In this document: piece by piece, positions 28,683 to 38,682 of the stretch
Numbering within the stretch: position 1 is the first letter of the stretch
How the letters are laid out: each line of letters begins with the position of its first letter
From: Pseudonocardia sp. C8
GTDB lineage: Bacteria > Actinomycetota > Actinomycetes > Mycobacteriales > Pseudonocardiaceae
Reading direction: 5' to 3'
Assembly (NCBI RefSeq): GCF_014267175.1
Contig: NZ_JACMTR010000002.1
Span: 4,551,501-4,615,500 of the forward strand
DNA length: 64,000 bases
Made by a program: the position numbers and the translations under genes
The notes under the pieces: model-generated
Told to the model about the DNA's origin: nothing
Databases searched by the model: none
What the model saw: the letters and a program-made list of their open reading frames with translations, nothing else

Positions 28683-28836
28683 CGGCGCCCGGACGCCGTC
28701 GATCACTCGTCCGTTCGGCCCAGTAGCGGGGGGTCGCGTCACGGCTCGTATCCGGCGTGTACAGAATGTGTGACGTCGTCGACGGTCACGGCGTCCGGGG
28801 CCCGCACGGCCCGGGCACGACGAGGAGGAGCACGAC

Positions 28837-29616
28837 TTGCTGGAGCTGGCCATCCGGACCTCCGACGAGCCGATCTCCCCGGGGCAGTACCGGCACGCGG
28901 CCACCCACGCCTGGTGGATGGGCACCTGGTTCGCCGGTGACGAGTTCTGCGCCCACTACTCCGAGCACCTGCTGCAGCAGTGGACCCCGGTCGACCTCAG
29001 CGAGGACTGGCTGCTCGACCGCGAGCTGACCGGCCGGCTGCACTGGCTCTGCGGGGACGGGCCCCGGGCCGTCGAGGAGGGCTTCCAGCTCGCCGACCAG
29101 TGGCCGACCGGCCGGTTCCGGGCCCCGCACGGTGACTTCTACGCCGAGCTGCACGGGCGCCGGCCCACCGCCCGGCCCGGCTCGTGGTCGAACCCGACCG
29201 AGCCGTTCCTGGCCGCGCTGCCCCGGGACCCGGACGCGCTGCTCCGGCGGCTGATCGACGAGAGCCCGCCCGGCCGGGGCTACACCGGCCCGTTCCAGAG
29301 CGCGGTCGACGCGCTCCGCACCTGCCGGGTCCCCGCCGAGCTGCGGGCCGTGATCTACACCGCGCTGCGCAGCCTGCCCGCGGTCGAGCTCGGCGAGACC
29401 GAGAACCTCGACGGGGAGCTGCACCCGACGCTCGTGCACGACGACGGCCCGGTCCGCAGCGAGCTGCTGATCTCCCCGGTCGACGGCCAGTACGCCGGTG
29501 AGCGCGACACGATCCGCCGCCCGGCCCGCGTCGGCCCCCCGGTGGGGACGGTCATCGCGGAGACGGCCGTCCAGACGTCCGTGGTCGACGTGCTCGGCTC
29601 GCCGCCCGGCTTCTGA
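28837..29616 (+). CDS. CU044_5270-like protein of unknown function
   Basis: The 259-residue soluble protein starts at a TTG preceded by GAGGAGGAG. Its middle (RDPDALLRRLIDESP, then AELRAVIYTALRSLPAVEL) and the following strand-rich C-terminus resemble the extracytoplasmic domain of CU044_5270-family proteins, which often sit beside ECF sigma factors. Here there is no membrane helix, signal peptide or sigma factor gene, so it is an orphan form. The start is uncertain because no better codon lies upstream in frame. It precedes kgd by 145 bases, probably as a separate unit. Function unknown. Confidence 0.65.
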   Translation: MLELAIRTSDEPISPGQYRHAATHAWWMGTWFAGDEFCAHYSEHLLQQWTPVDLSEDWLLDRELTGRLHWLCGDGPRAVEEGFQLADQWPTGRFRAPHGDFYAELHGRRPTARPGSWSNPTEPFLAALPRDPDALLRRLIDESPPGRGYTGPFQSAVDALRTCRVPAELRAVIYTALRSLPAVELGETENLDGELHPTLVHDDGPVRSELLISPVDGQYAGERDTIRRPARVGPPVGTVIAETAVQTSVVDVLGSPPGF

Positions 29617-29761
29617 ATCGTGTCGCGTCGCCGTCCGCGACGGACGGTCACGAAACGATCACGAAGTGGGACCCGGCACACTGCCACTGCTCGCGCACAG
29701 GGGACTAACCTGGTAGCCGGTCGCGACAAATTCGAGCAGCTAACAAGGCGGTTGACGCAGA

Positions 29762-32700
29762 GTGTCATCGAGCAGTACCTCCCCACAGGCGAGCGGCTTC
29801 GGTCCCAACGAGTGGCTCGTCGAGGAGATGTACCAGCGCTTCCAGGAGGACCCGTCGGCCGTGGACCCGGCCTGGCACGAGTTCTTCGCGGACTACGGCG
29901 GCAAGGGTGGTGAGCAGGGCGCGACCGAGGTCGACACCGCCGAGTCCGACACCTCCGGCAACGGGGCCGCACCCGCGGCGAGCTCGGGGCGGGTCACCCG
30001 CGGCTCCGCCACCGAGGACGACGAGGACGCCGACACCGCGTCGGCCCCCACCCAGAAGGCGGTCCGCTCCGGGTCCACCGAGACCGGCCGGTCGTCCGGC
30101 TCGACGCGGGACGTCCCGCCGCCGGTGACGCCGAAGGCGGAGCCGCCGCCCGTCGACGAGGCGTTCCCGGGCCCGCTGTCCCGGCCCACGGTGAAGCCCG
30201 CCGCGGGCAGCGGTTCGAAGGCCGCCAAGCCGGCGCAGGACGGGGGTGGAGCGACCACCATCCCGCTGCGGGGTGCCGCGAACGCCATCGCCAAGAACAT
30301 GACCGCGTCGCTCGAGCTGCCGACGGCGACCAGCGTCCGTGCGGTCCCGGCCAAGCTGCTGGCCGACAACCGCATCGTCATCAACAACCACCTGAAGCGG
30401 ACCCGCGGCGGGAAGCTGTCGTTCACCCACCTGATCGGCTACGCGCTGGTCAAGGCGCTGGCCGACTTCCCGAACATGAACCGGCACTTCGCGCTGACCG
30501 AGGACGGCAAGCCGTCGGTCGTCGCCCCCGAGCACGTCAACCTCGGCCTGGCCATGGACATGCCGGGCAAGGACGGCAGCCGGTCCCTGATCGTGGTGTC
30601 GATCAAGGGCTGCGAGCACATGTCGTTCGCCCAGTTCTGGGCGGCCTACGAGGGCATGGTCCGCAAGGCCCGCGACGGGAAGCTGACCGCCGAGGACTTC
30701 TCCGGCACCACGATCAGCCTGACCAACCCGGGCACGCTGGGCACCAACCACTCGGTGCCCCGGCTGACCGTCGGCCAGGGCGCGATCATCGGCGTCGGCG
30801 CGATGGAGTACCCGGCCGCGTTCCAGGGCGCCTCCGAGGAGCGCCTGGCCGAGCTCGGCGTCAGCAAGATCATCACGCTGACCTCGACCTACGACCACCG
30901 GATCATCCAGGGCGCCGAGTCCGGCGACTTCCTGCGCCGCGTGCACCAGCTGCTGCTCGGCGAGGACCGCTTCTACGACGAGGTCTTCGCCTCGCTGCGG
31001 GTGCCCTACGAGCCGATCCGCTGGGTCCAGGACTTCCCCGAGGGCGAGGTCGACAAGACCGCGCGGGTGCTCGAGCTGATCGAGTCCTACCGGACGCGCG
31101 GCCACCTGATGGCCGACACCGACCCGCTGAACTACCGCCAGCGGCGGCACCCGGACCTCGACGTCCTCTCGCACGGGCTGACCCTGTGGGACCTCGACCG
31201 GGACTTCGCGGTCGGCGGCTTCGGCGGCCAGAGCCACATGAAGCTCCGCGACGTGCTCGGCCTGCTGCGCGCGTCGTACTGCCGGACCATCGGCACCGAG
31301 TACATGCACATCGCCGACCCCGAGCAGCGCAAGTGGCTCGAGGAGCGGATCGAGGTCCCGCACGTCAAGCCGGACCAGAGCGAGCAGAAGTACATCCTGT
31401 CCCGGCTGAACGCCGCCGAGGCGTTCGAGACGTTCCTGCAGACCAAGTACGTCGGGCAGAAGCGGTTCTCGCTGGAGGGCGGCGAGACCGTCATCCCGCT
31501 GCTGGACGCCGTGCTCGACAAGGCCGCCGAGCGGGAGCTCGACGAGGTCGTCATCGGCATGCCGCACCGCGGCCGGCTGAACGTGCTGGCCAACATCGTC
31601 GGCAAGCCGATCAGCCAGATCTTCCGCGAGTTCGAGGGCAACCTCGACCCGGGCCAGGCCCACGGCTCCGGCGACGTGAAGTACCACCTCGGCGCCGAGG
31701 GGAAGTACTTCCGGATGTTCGGCGACGGCGAGACCACGGTGTCGCTGACCGCGAACCCGTCGCACCTGGAGGCCGTGGACCCGGTGCTCGAGGGCATCGT
31801 CCGCGCCAAGCAGGACATCCTCGACAAGGGCGACGGCGGGTTCACCGTCCTGCCGGTCCTGCTGCACGGCGACGCCGCGTTCGCCGGCCAGGGCGTGGTC
31901 GCCGAGACGCTGAACCTGGCGCTGCTGCGCGGGTACCGCACCGGCGGCACCGTGCACGTCGTCGTCAACAACCAGGTCGGGTTCACCACCGCGCCGGAGC
32001 ACTCGCGCTCCTCGCAGTACTGCACCGACGTCGCGAAGATGATCGGGGCGCCGGTCTTCCACGTGAACGGCGACGACCCGGAGGCCTGCGTCTGGGTCGC
32101 GAAGCTGGCGGTCGAGTACCGCGAGCGGTGGAACAACGACGTCGTGATCGACATGATCTGCTATCGGCGCCGGGGCCACAACGAGGGCGACGACCCGTCG
32201 ATGACCCAGCCGTCGATGTACGACATCATCGACGCCAAGCGCAGCGTCCGGAAGATCTACACCGAGTCGCTGATCGGCCGCGGCGACATCACGATGGACG
32301 AGGCCGAGCAGGCGCTCAAGGACTTCTCCAGCCAGCTCGAGCACGTGTTCAACGAGGTCCGCGAGCTGGAGAAGACCCCGCCGGTGATCTCGCCGTCCAT
32401 CGAGGACGTGCAGCGGGTCCCGAGCGACCTCGACACCTCGATCCCGCTGGAGATCGTCCACCGGATCGGTGACGTGCACGAGAACCTCCCCGAGGGCTTC
32501 TCCGTCCACAAGCGCGTCGAACCGGTGCTCCGGAAGCGCTACAAGATGTCCCGCGACGGCGACATCGACTGGGCCTTCGCCGAGCTGCTGGCCATGGGGT
32601 CGCTGGCCATCGACGGCCGCCTGGTCCGGCTGTCCGGGCAGGACTCGCGGCGCGGCACGTTCGTGCAGCGGCACTCGGTGCTGATCGACCGCCGGACCGG

Positions 32701-33628
32701 TGCCGAGTACTTCCCGCTGCGCAACCTGGCCGAGGGGCAGGGCCGGTTCCTGCCCTACGACTCGGCGCTGTCCGAGTTCGCGGCGGTCGGCTTCGAGTAC
32801 GGCTACTCGGTCGCCAACCCCGAGGCCCTGGTGATGTGGGAGGGCCAGTTCGGCGACTTCGTCAACGGCGCCCAGCCGGTCATCGACGAGTTCATCTCGT
32901 CCGGTGAGGCGAAGTGGGGGCAGCTCTCCGACATCGTGATGCTGCTGCCGCACGGCCTCGAGGGGCAGGGCCCCGACCACAGCTCGGGCCGCATCGAGCG
33001 GTTCCTCCAGCTGTGCGCGGAGGGCTCGATGCGGGTCGCGCTGCCGTCCGAGCCGGCGAACTACTTCCACCTGCTGCGCCAGCACAGCCTCGACGGGGTG
33101 CGCCGGCCGCTGGTGGTGTTCACGCCGAAGTGGATGCTGCGGGCCAAGCAGGTCGTCAGCCAGCTGTCCGACTTCACCGAGGGCCGGTTCCGCCCGGTCA
33201 TCGACGACCCGGAGCACCGCGGGGAGAGCGGCCCGGTCTCGTCGGTCAAGCGGCTCCTGTTCTGCTCCGGCAAGATCTACTGGGAGCTGGCGGCGGCCAG
33301 GGACAAGCGCCGCAAGAACGGTGACTCGTCGGTCGACGACACCGCGCTGGTCCGGGTCGAGCAGCTCTACCCGATGCCGACCGAGCAGATCGCCGCGATC
33401 CTGGAGCGCTACCCGCAGGCGGACGACGTCCGCTGGGTCCAGGAGGAGCCGGCCAACCAGGGCTCGTGGCCGTTCTACGGCCTGGAGCTGCCCCAGAAGC
33501 TCCCGGAGCTGCAGGGCAAGCTCACCCGGGTGTCCCGGCGCCGGATGGCCGCCCCGGCGGCCGGCTCGTCGAAGGTGCACGAGGTCGAGCAGGCCGAGCT
33601 GCTGGACAAGGCCTTCGCCCCGTCCTGA
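29762..33628 (+). CDS. kgd: Multifunctional 2-oxoglutarate decarboxylase/dehydrogenase E1-E2 (Kgd/OdhA)
   Basis: The 1288-residue fusion is the actinobacterial form of the 2-oxoglutarate dehydrogenase entry enzyme. Residues 1-50 carry the E1 start ([18 protein letters not shown]); an acidic, Pro-rich linker follows to about 155; then an E2-like acyltransferase domain ([14 protein letters not shown] to [13 protein letters not shown]); then the ThDP-dependent E1 ([45 protein letters not shown]). It decarboxylates 2-oxoglutarate in the TCA cycle, giving succinyl-CoA with E2/E3 partners or succinic semialdehyde. No lipoyl domain is present, as expected for this class. AAGGCGG lies ten bases before the GTG. 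A terminator follows. Confidence 0.97.
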   Translation: MSSSSTSPQASGFGPNEWLVEEMYQRFQEDPSAVDPAWHEFFADYGGKGGEQGATEVDTAESDTSGNGAAPAASSGRVTRGSATEDDEDADTASAPTQKAVRSGSTETGRSSGSTRDVPPPVTPKAEPPPVDEAFPGPLSRPTVKPAAGSGSKAAKPAQDGGGATTIPLRGAANAIAKNMTASLELPTATSVRAVPAKLLADNRIVINNHLKRTRGGKLSFTHLIGYALVKALADFPNMNRHFALTEDGKPSVVAPEHVNLGLAMDMPGKDGSRSLIVVSIKGCEHMSFAQFWAAYEGMVRKARDGKLTAEDFSGTTISLTNPGTLGTNHSVPRLTVGQGAIIGVGAMEYPAAFQGASEERLAELGVSKIITLTSTYDHRIIQGAESGDFLRRVHQLLLGEDRFYDEVFASLRVPYEPIRWVQDFPEGEVDKTARVLELIESYRTRGHLMADTDPLNYRQRRHPDLDVLSHGLTLWDLDRDFAVGGFGGQSHMKLRDVLGLLRASYCRTIGTEYMHIADPEQRKWLEERIEVPHVKPDQSEQKYILSRLNAAEAFETFLQTKYVGQKRFSLEGGETVIPLLDAVLDKAAERELDEVVIGMPHRGRLNVLANIVGKPISQIFREFEGNLDPGQAHGSGDVKYHLGAEGKYFRMFGDGETTVSLTANPSHLEAVDPVLEGIVRAKQDILDKGDGGFTVLPVLLHGDAAFAGQGVVAETLNLALLRGYRTGGTVHVVVNNQVGFTTAPEHSRSSQYCTDVAKMIGAPVFHVNGDDPEACVWVAKLAVEYRERWNNDVVIDMICYRRRGHNEGDDPSMTQPSMYDIIDAKRSVRKIYTESLIGRGDITMDEAEQALKDFSSQLEHVFNEVRELEKTPPVISPSIEDVQRVPSDLDTSIPLEIVHRIGDVHENLPEGFSVHKRVEPVLRKRYKMSRDGDIDWAFAELLAMGSLAIDGRLVRLSGQDSRRGTFVQRHSVLIDRRTGAEYFPLRNLAEGQGRFLPYDSALSEFAAVGFEYGYSVANPEALVMWEGQFGDFVNGAQPVIDEFISSGEAKWGQLSDIVMLLPHGLEGQGPDHSSGRIERFLQLCAEGSMRVALPSEPANYFHLLRQHSLDGVRRPLVVFTPKWMLRAKQVVSQLSDFTEGRFRPVIDDPEHRGESGPVSSVKRLLFCSGKIYWELAAARDKRRKNGDSSVDDTALVRVEQLYPMPTEQIAAILERYPQADDVRWVQEEPANQGSWPFYGLELPQKLPELQGKLTRVSRRRMAAPAAGSSKVHEVEQAELLDKAFAPS

Positions 33629-33642
33629 CCGACGCGGTCACA

Positions 33643-33675
33643 CGACGGCCGGGCACGTGGAGTGCCCGGCCGTCG
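33643..33675 (+). terminator. Hairpin terminator after kgd
   Basis: A perfect 14-bp stem (CGACGGCCGGGCAC and its complement) with a five-base loop starts 15 bases after the kgd stop. Confidence 0.85.
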
Positions 33676-33691
33676 CCGTGTCCGGCCCCGC

Positions 33692-33697
33692 TAACCT
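33692..33697 (+). promoter_or_regulatory. Putative -10 box of the DUF6104 gene
   Basis: TAACCT ends six bases before the GTG at 33704. With the kgd terminator just upstream, this gives the small gene its own leaderless transcript. Confidence 0.5.
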
Positions 33698-33703
33698 GGG
33701 TGC

Positions 33704-33880
33704 GTGTACTTCACCGACCGCGGCATCGAGGAGCTCGTCGACCGGCGCGGTGACGAGCAGGTCAGCGTCGAGTGGCTCGCCGACCGGCTGCGTGCCTTCG
33801 TCGACCTGAACCCCCAGTTCGAGACGGCCGTCGAGCGGCTGTCCAGCTTCCTCGCCCGGGACGACGCCGACGACGAGTGA
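33704..33880 (+). CDS. Small DUF6104-type protein downstream of kgd
   Basis: A 58-residue product begins MYFTDRGIEELVDRRGDEQV, continues with a helical segment (SVEWLADRLRAFVDLNP, then FETAVERLSSFLAR) and ends with an acidic DDADDE tail. Short proteins of this type sit next to the 2-oxoglutarate dehydrogenase gene in many actinobacteria (from memory) and have no assigned role. The conserved position suggests a link with Kgd, perhaps as a small partner or regulator, but this is inference. The GTG has no ribosome site and a TAACCT box six bases upstream, so translation is probably leaderless. Confidence 0.82.
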   Translation: MYFTDRGIEELVDRRGDEQVSVEWLADRLRAFVDLNPQFETAVERLSSFLARDDADDE

Positions 33881-33984
33881 ACGCGTGAACACAACGACCA
33901 CTGCGTGAGCTGTGTCCGCAAGCGTGGCTCCGGGCGGCACGGGCCCTAGCGTCCCTCCTCGTCACCACAGGAGGAGGAGCACCG

Positions 33985-35439
33985 ATGCTCATCGTTCTCG
34001 GGTCCGCGATGATCGCGGTCTTCATGTACCTGATCCTGTCGAAGCGGCTCGCTCCGACGCTGGCTCTGGTACTCGTCCCTCTGACGTTCGCGTTGGTCAC
34101 CGTCGGCACCGGGCTCGCCGAGCCGGGTGAGGAGGGCGTCGTCGACTCGATCATGTCGGCGATCTCCGACTTCGCCCCCACCGCCGTCCTGCTGTTCTTC
34201 GCGATCATCTTCTTCGGCACGATGATCGACGTCGGGTTGTTCGACCCGCTGATCCGGTTCGTGCTGCGCACGGTGAAGAACGACCCGGTCCGCCTGGTCG
34301 TGCTCACCGCCGTGCTGGCCGGCGTCGTCTCGCTCGACGGCGACGGCTCGACCACCTTCATCATCACCGTCTCCGCGCTGCTCCCGATCTACCTGCGCCT
34401 GGGCATGAGCCCGGTCGTGCTGACCGTGGTCGCGAACCTGGCCAACGGCGTGCTCAACATCGTGCCGTGGGGCGGGCCGACCGTCCGCGCCGCGACCGTC
34501 CTCGGTGTCTCGCCGTCGGAGCTGTTCAACCCGATGATCCCGGGCATGGTGCTCGGCATGGTCACCGTGCTGGTGCTGGCCTGGTTCCTGGGCCGCTCGG
34601 AGCGCCGGCGGCTCGTCGCGTCCGGCCGGACGCTGCAGGTCGTCGCGCACGAGATGGACCCGGCCCGCGAGCCCGTCCTGGCCGGGGTCGGCGGGGGCGG
34701 CGGGACCGACCGGCCGTCGTCCGGCACCGGTAGCACGGGCGGCACCGGTGGCACCGCCGACGGACCGGTCGGCGACGACGCCGGCGTGGCCGGGATGCTC
34801 GACCCGAACCGGCCCACCCTGCGGCCGAAGCTGATCTGGTTCAACCTGGCCCTGACGGCGTCGCTGCTGGTGCTGCTGGGCATGGACGTGCTGCCGCTGT
34901 CGCTGCTCTTCGTCGTCGCCACGGCGATCGCCCTGGTCGTGAACTTCCCGAAGCCCGAGGACCAGGTCAAGGCGGTGACGTCGCACGCGGCGTCGATCGT
35001 CGCCGTGGTCGCGATGGTGTTCGCCGCGGCCGTGCTGGTCGGCGTGCTGAGCGGCACCGGCATGGTGACGGCGATGGCGAACGGGATCGTCGCGGCGGTC
35101 CCGCCGTCGGTCGGCAGCTGGTTCGCCGTGATCACCGGCGTGCTGAGCATGCCGCTGACCTTCTTCCTCACCAACGACGCGTTCTACTTCGGCATCCTGC
35201 CGATCCTCACCGAGGCGGCCGGCCACTACGGCATCACGCCGGTCGAGATGGCGCGGGCGTCGATCATCGGGCAGCCGGTGCACATGACCAGCCCGCTGGT
35301 ACCGGCGCTGCTGCTGCTCGTGTCGCTGGCGAAGGTCAACCTGGGCGACCACCACCGGAAGGTGATCTGGCGCTCGGCGGTGTGCTCGCTGGTCATGCTC
35401 GTGACGGCCGTGGCGCTCGGCGTCATCCCGCTGGGCTGA
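33985..35439 (+). CDS. CitMHS-family citrate:cation symporter
   Basis: The 484-residue membrane protein has about eleven helices. CitMHS features include GVVSLDGDGSTTFIITVSALLPIYLRLGM (shown here as the family's central pair of segments LDGDGSTTF and LPIYLRLGMSP), NIVPWGGPTVRAATVLG and FFLTNDAFYFGILPI. Members import metal-citrate complexes or citrate with protons. A Gly/Ser/Thr-rich cytosolic loop of about 45 residues in the middle is longer than in typical members. AGGAGGAGGAG precedes the ATG. Its place after kgd fits a role in feeding TCA-cycle acids, but no shared regulation is visible. Confidence 0.9.
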   Translation: MLIVLGSAMIAVFMYLILSKRLAPTLALVLVPLTFALVTVGTGLAEPGEEGVVDSIMSAISDFAPTAVLLFFAIIFFGTMIDVGLFDPLIRFVLRTVKNDPVRLVVLTAVLAGVVSLDGDGSTTFIITVSALLPIYLRLGMSPVVLTVVANLANGVLNIVPWGGPTVRAATVLGVSPSELFNPMIPGMVLGMVTVLVLAWFLGRSERRRLVASGRTLQVVAHEMDPAREPVLAGVGGGGGTDRPSSGTGSTGGTGGTADGPVGDDAGVAGMLDPNRPTLRPKLIWFNLALTASLLVLLGMDVLPLSLLFVVATAIALVVNFPKPEDQVKAVTSHAASIVAVVAMVFAAAVLVGVLSGTGMVTAMANGIVAAVPPSVGSWFAVITGVLSMPLTFFLTNDAFYFGILPILTEAAGHYGITPVEMARASIIGQPVHMTSPLVPALLLLVSLAKVNLGDHHRKVIWRSAVCSLVMLVTAVALGVIPLG

Positions 35440-35474
35440 TCGCCACCGGGCCGCCACCGGCCGTCTCCCCCGTC

Positions 35475-35509
35475 GAGGTGCACCTCAGCGCAGCGCTGAG
35501 GCGCACCTC
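35475..35509. repeat. Palindromic intergenic repeat, copy 2, between convergent genes
   Basis: GAGGTGCACCTCAGCGC and its near-perfect complement (one mismatch in 17) flank a single A. It is followed by TCGGCGGGGTTTCGCC, as copy 1 at 3783 is followed by TCGGCGGGATTCGC. It lies between the convergent CitMHS and 35526 genes, where it could end transcription from both sides. Confidence 0.7.
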
Positions 35510-35525
35510 GGCGGGGTTTCGCCGT

Positions 35526-35879
35526 TCAGCGGCGACGCCGGAACAGGCGCCGGTCCGCGGCGGCACGCAGCGCCTCCAGCGCCTCGTCGGCCGCCCGCTC
35601 GAGATCCGCGTGCCGGGCCGGGTCGGCACGGTGGTCCGGCCGCGGCCGGGGCTTGCCGGGCTCCTCGGCGGTCCACATGACCTGCAGCGCCGCCTCCCAG
35701 CGGAGCTCGGCCATCCCCCGGGCGAGGGTGAGCCGGTCGGCGGCGGCACGCAGCTCGCCTTCGGTGTCGCGCAGCTCCCGGCGGAGCTCGGCGGCCCGCG
35801 CGGCGTCCCGTTCCCGCAGCTCGACGACGGCCCCGGCCAGCTGGGCCACCACCTCGCGGTACCGCTCCGGTGCGCTCAT
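35526..35879 (-). CDS. Small coiled-coil protein of the FtsK-like operon
   Basis: The 117-residue protein is nearly all helix, with a long charged coiled coil (ELRERDAARAAELRREL, then DTEGELRAAADRLTLARGMA) and an Arg-rich end (RRLFRRRR). It has no family name that I recognise. Its ATG overlaps the TGA of the FtsK-like gene (ATGA), so it is translationally coupled and almost certainly works with that ATPase, perhaps as an adaptor. The basic tail could touch DNA or an acidic partner; this is inference. Confidence 0.75.
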   Translation of the reverse strand: MSAPERYREVVAQLAGAVVELRERDAARAAELRRELRDTEGELRAAADRLTLARGMAELRWEAALQVMWTAEEPGKPRPRPDHRADPARHADLERAADEALEALRAAADRRLFRRRR

Positions 35880-38656
35880 CCGCCACCACCCCGGTCGGTC
35901 AGGATCACCAGCTGCGGCCGGGAGTACCGGGCCCGGTCGAGGAACAGGCCGCGCCCCGGGGCCGGGGTCCAGTCCAGTGGCTGGCCCCCGAGCAGCGGGG
36001 TCAGGTCGGCGCCCTGGACGCCGGTCGCGATCCACGCCCCGAGGTCGTCGATCGCGGCGCCCGGCGGGGCGAGCAGGGTCTTCAGCCGCTGCGCGGCCTG
36101 CCACCAGCCGAGGACGTGCACGCCGGCCCCCGGCCCGTGCCGGAGCACCGCGCGCAGGTCCTCGGTGCCGGTGCGGTCCAGCATCGGCTCCGCGGCGTCG
36201 GCCCCGAACAGGACGACCACCAGCGGCGCGTGCCCGGCCGTGCCGCCCGCACCGGTCCGGTCCCGCACGGTGGCCGCGAGCTCCCGGACCCGGTCGGCGA
36301 ACCCGTCGGCGAACACCTTCTCCACCTCGCCGCGCAGCCGGCCGGCGAGCTCGTCGGCGTCCGGGGCGGCGTCGGGGGCCAGCGGCGCCAGCAGGACGCG
36401 GGCCCCGTCGTCGGGCAGGCCGTCGACGTAGGACTCCACCGCCGAGCACAGCAGCGGGACGGCGACCCGCGCGTCCGGCCCGATCACGCCCAGGTTGCGG
36501 CCCGGGGCGTCGGCCAGCCCGGCCGCGGCGGGACTGCCGTGGACGTCGACGAACTGGCCCACGAGCGCCCGCGGCACGCCGTCGACCGGGAGCCGGGCCA
36601 CGAGCGCGTCGTGCGCGGGGGCGCGGGCGCCGTCGAACACCACCGGCTCGGGTTCGTCCGGGTAGGACGCGAACGCGACGCGCTGCACGTCGCGGACCAG
36701 CGCGGCCCCCGCCTCCGGGACCTTCACCACCTGGTTGCCGTGCTCCACACCGGAGTCGTGGTTGACGATCGCGTGCCAGCGCGGCAGCTCCAGCGCCGCC
36801 TCGTTGTCCTGGGCGAGTATCCGCCGGGCCCGCGGCAGCGCGATCCGCAGCACGAACTGCTCGAAGATCGCCGACCGGCCCCAGAGCGCGTCGATCCCGG
36901 AGATGTCCTGGCTGGCCAGCACCAGGTGCACGCCCTGGGAGCGGCCGCGCCGGGCGACGTCCTCCAGCAGTGCGGTGGCCTCGGCGCTGACCGCGTCCCG
37001 GCCGGTGAACAGGAACTGGAACTCGTCGATCACGGCCACGATCCGCGGCAGCCGCGCCTCCGGGCCGGTGATCCCCCGGTCGGCCAGCTCCGCGCGCAGC
37101 TCGGCGAGCTTGGTCGCGCCGTACCGGCGGGCGGCCTCGGCCCGGGACCGCATCACGTCGGACAGGTGCCGCAGCAGCGCCAGCCCGAACTCCCGGTCGG
37201 TGTTGACGTTCACCCCGATCAGCCGGGCCTGCGGCAGCCGGTCCGGGCGGTGCCCGTCCGGATGGGGCGCGAACTGGGTGAACGAGACGCCCTCCTTGAA
37301 GTCGAGCAGGTACAGCTCGACCTCACCCGGGCCGTAGCGGGCGGCGAGCCCGGAGATCCAGGCCAGCAGCAGGTTCGTCTTGCCCGACCCGCTCGGCCCG
37401 CCGACCAGCGCGTGCGGGGAGTGGTCGTCGAGGCACAGCTGCGCCGGCATGCCGTCGGCGAACCCGATCTCGGTGACCAGGCCCTGGTGCGAGCGTTCCC
37501 GGCCGCGGTCCTCGGCGGCGGGCAGCAAGTCGGCGAACGCGCCGAGCCGGCCGCGCCACTCCTCGTGCGCGGCGGCGATCGCGGTGGCGATCGTCGTGAC
37601 CTCGTCCTGGGGCACCGGCGGATCCGGTTCGACGCGCACGTGCGGCCCGGTCAACGAGGTGTGCGCCGGCACCGGCGCGGACTCGTCCGCCGGGTCGACG
37701 CCGGGCGGGTCACCGAAGGTCACCGACTCGACCGGGCGGCGCAGCGCCACCGGCACGTCCAGCAGCATCAGCACCACCCCGGCGGCGATCCCGCCGCGGG
37801 CAACCCGCTGCAGCTGGCGCAGCTCCGCCTCGGGCAGCTCGCGGCCGTTGCCGACCAGCACCGCGACCATCCACGACTCCGGGCGCTTGCCGCTCTGCTC
37901 GGCCAGCTCCCGCAGCGACGTGCTGCCCGCGGCCAGCACCCGGGTCTGGACCCGGCGGATCCGGTCGGCCAGCTGCGCGAGCAGCGCCTCCAGCCGGGTC
38001 GGGTCGTGCACCGTGAGCAGGCCGGTGCGGGTGAGCGGGTAGAGCCCGGGCAGCGCGCCGGCGAGCTGGCCGACGTCCCACACGTGCACTCCGACGACGC
38101 CGGGCCGGAAGTGGCGCAGCATCCGCAGCACCAGCTGCTCGACCATGGCCTCGGCCCGCTCCCGGGTCCGCGGCGAGGACACGACCTGCAGGTGGGCGCC
38201 GTCGAGCAGCGGGACCGCGACCCGGAACGGCGCGCCGCCCTCCACCGAGCCGGTCCCCAGCGCCCACATCTCCGGCACCTCGCCGACCGCCTCGGCCTCG
38301 CCGGCGACGGCCTTCCACTCCGCGGGGTCGTCACCGGCGGCTCCGGGGGTGGCACCGGCGACGATGTCCGACAGCAGCTGCGGCGAGTCGCCCTGCCAGC
38401 GGTCGAACGCGTGCGCGCGGTCCTCGGCGACGCGGGCGACGACGTCGGCGAGCTGCGGGTTCGCCAGCACCCGGGCCAGCTCGGGGTCGTGCTGGGCAGC
38501 GTCGTGACCGGTCTCCCGCAGCCACAGCTCCGCCATCGCCTCCGCGTGCGCGCGGGCCGCCCGGTCCCGGCGAACCTCCGCGGCCCCGAGCGCGGCCGCG
38601 GCGGCGGCGTGGAAGTGCTCGAAGGCGGCGCGGATGCGGTCGCGGCGGCGGGCCAT
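35876..38656 (-). CDS. FtsK/SpoIIIE-type ATPase
   Basis: The 926-residue protein has a helical N-terminus (1-100), a P-loop-less ATPase-like segment (about 140-300), a clear FtsK/SpoIIIE motor (about 385-620), and a further segment (about 690-900) that looks like another degenerate motor. The motor has Walker A GGPSGSGKT at 419-427, Walker B IVAVIDEFQFLF with Asp544-Glu545, and the ARRGRSQGVHLVLASQ block. No membrane helix is seen, unlike FtsK. The three-module layout recalls EccC/EssC of type VII secretion more than chromosome pumps. It may move DNA or protein; the partners are the two small helical proteins of the same operon. Confidence 0.85.
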   Translation of the reverse strand: MARRRDRIRAAFEHFHAAAAAALGAAEVRRDRAARAHAEAMAELWLRETGHDAAQHDPELARVLANPQLADVVARVAEDRAHAFDRWQGDSPQLLSDIVAGATPGAAGDDPAEWKAVAGEAEAVGEVPEMWALGTGSVEGGAPFRVAVPLLDGAHLQVVSSPRTRERAEAMVEQLVLRMLRHFRPGVVGVHVWDVGQLAGALPGLYPLTRTGLLTVHDPTRLEALLAQLADRIRRVQTRVLAAGSTSLRELAEQSGKRPESWMVAVLVGNGRELPEAELRQLQRVARGGIAAGVVLMLLDVPVALRRPVESVTFGDPPGVDPADESAPVPAHTSLTGPHVRVEPDPPVPQDEVTTIATAIAAAHEEWRGRLGAFADLLPAAEDRGRERSHQGLVTEIGFADGMPAQLCLDDHSPHALVGGPSGSGKTNLLLAWISGLAARYGPGEVELYLLDFKEGVSFTQFAPHPDGHRPDRLPQARLIGVNVNTDREFGLALLRHLSDVMRSRAEAARRYGATKLAELRAELADRGITGPEARLPRIVAVIDEFQFLFTGRDAVSAEATALLEDVARRGRSQGVHLVLASQDISGIDALWGRSAIFEQFVLRIALPRARRILAQDNEAALELPRWHAIVNHDSGVEHGNQVVKVPEAGAALVRDVQRVAFASYPDEPEPVVFDGARAPAHDALVARLPVDGVPRALVGQFVDVHGSPAAAGLADAPGRNLGVIGPDARVAVPLLCSAVESYVDGLPDDGARVLLAPLAPDAAPDADELAGRLRGEVEKVFADGFADRVRELAATVRDRTGAGGTAGHAPLVVVLFGADAAEPMLDRTGTEDLRAVLRHGPGAGVHVLGWWQAAQRLKTLLAPPGAAIDDLGAWIATGVQGADLTPLLGGQPLDWTPAPGRGLFLDRARYSRPQLVILTDRGGGG

Positions 38657-38682
38657 CGGTCGACGGGCGGGGGTCCGGCGGA

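Noticed and set aside
28681..28700. Terminator after the LLM-family gene
   Set aside because: The stem is only seven base pairs, too weak to list as a separate terminator.
29765..33580. 1271-codon minus-strand open frame opposite kgd
   Set aside because: Shadow of kgd. The plus strand has complete E1 and E2 motifs.
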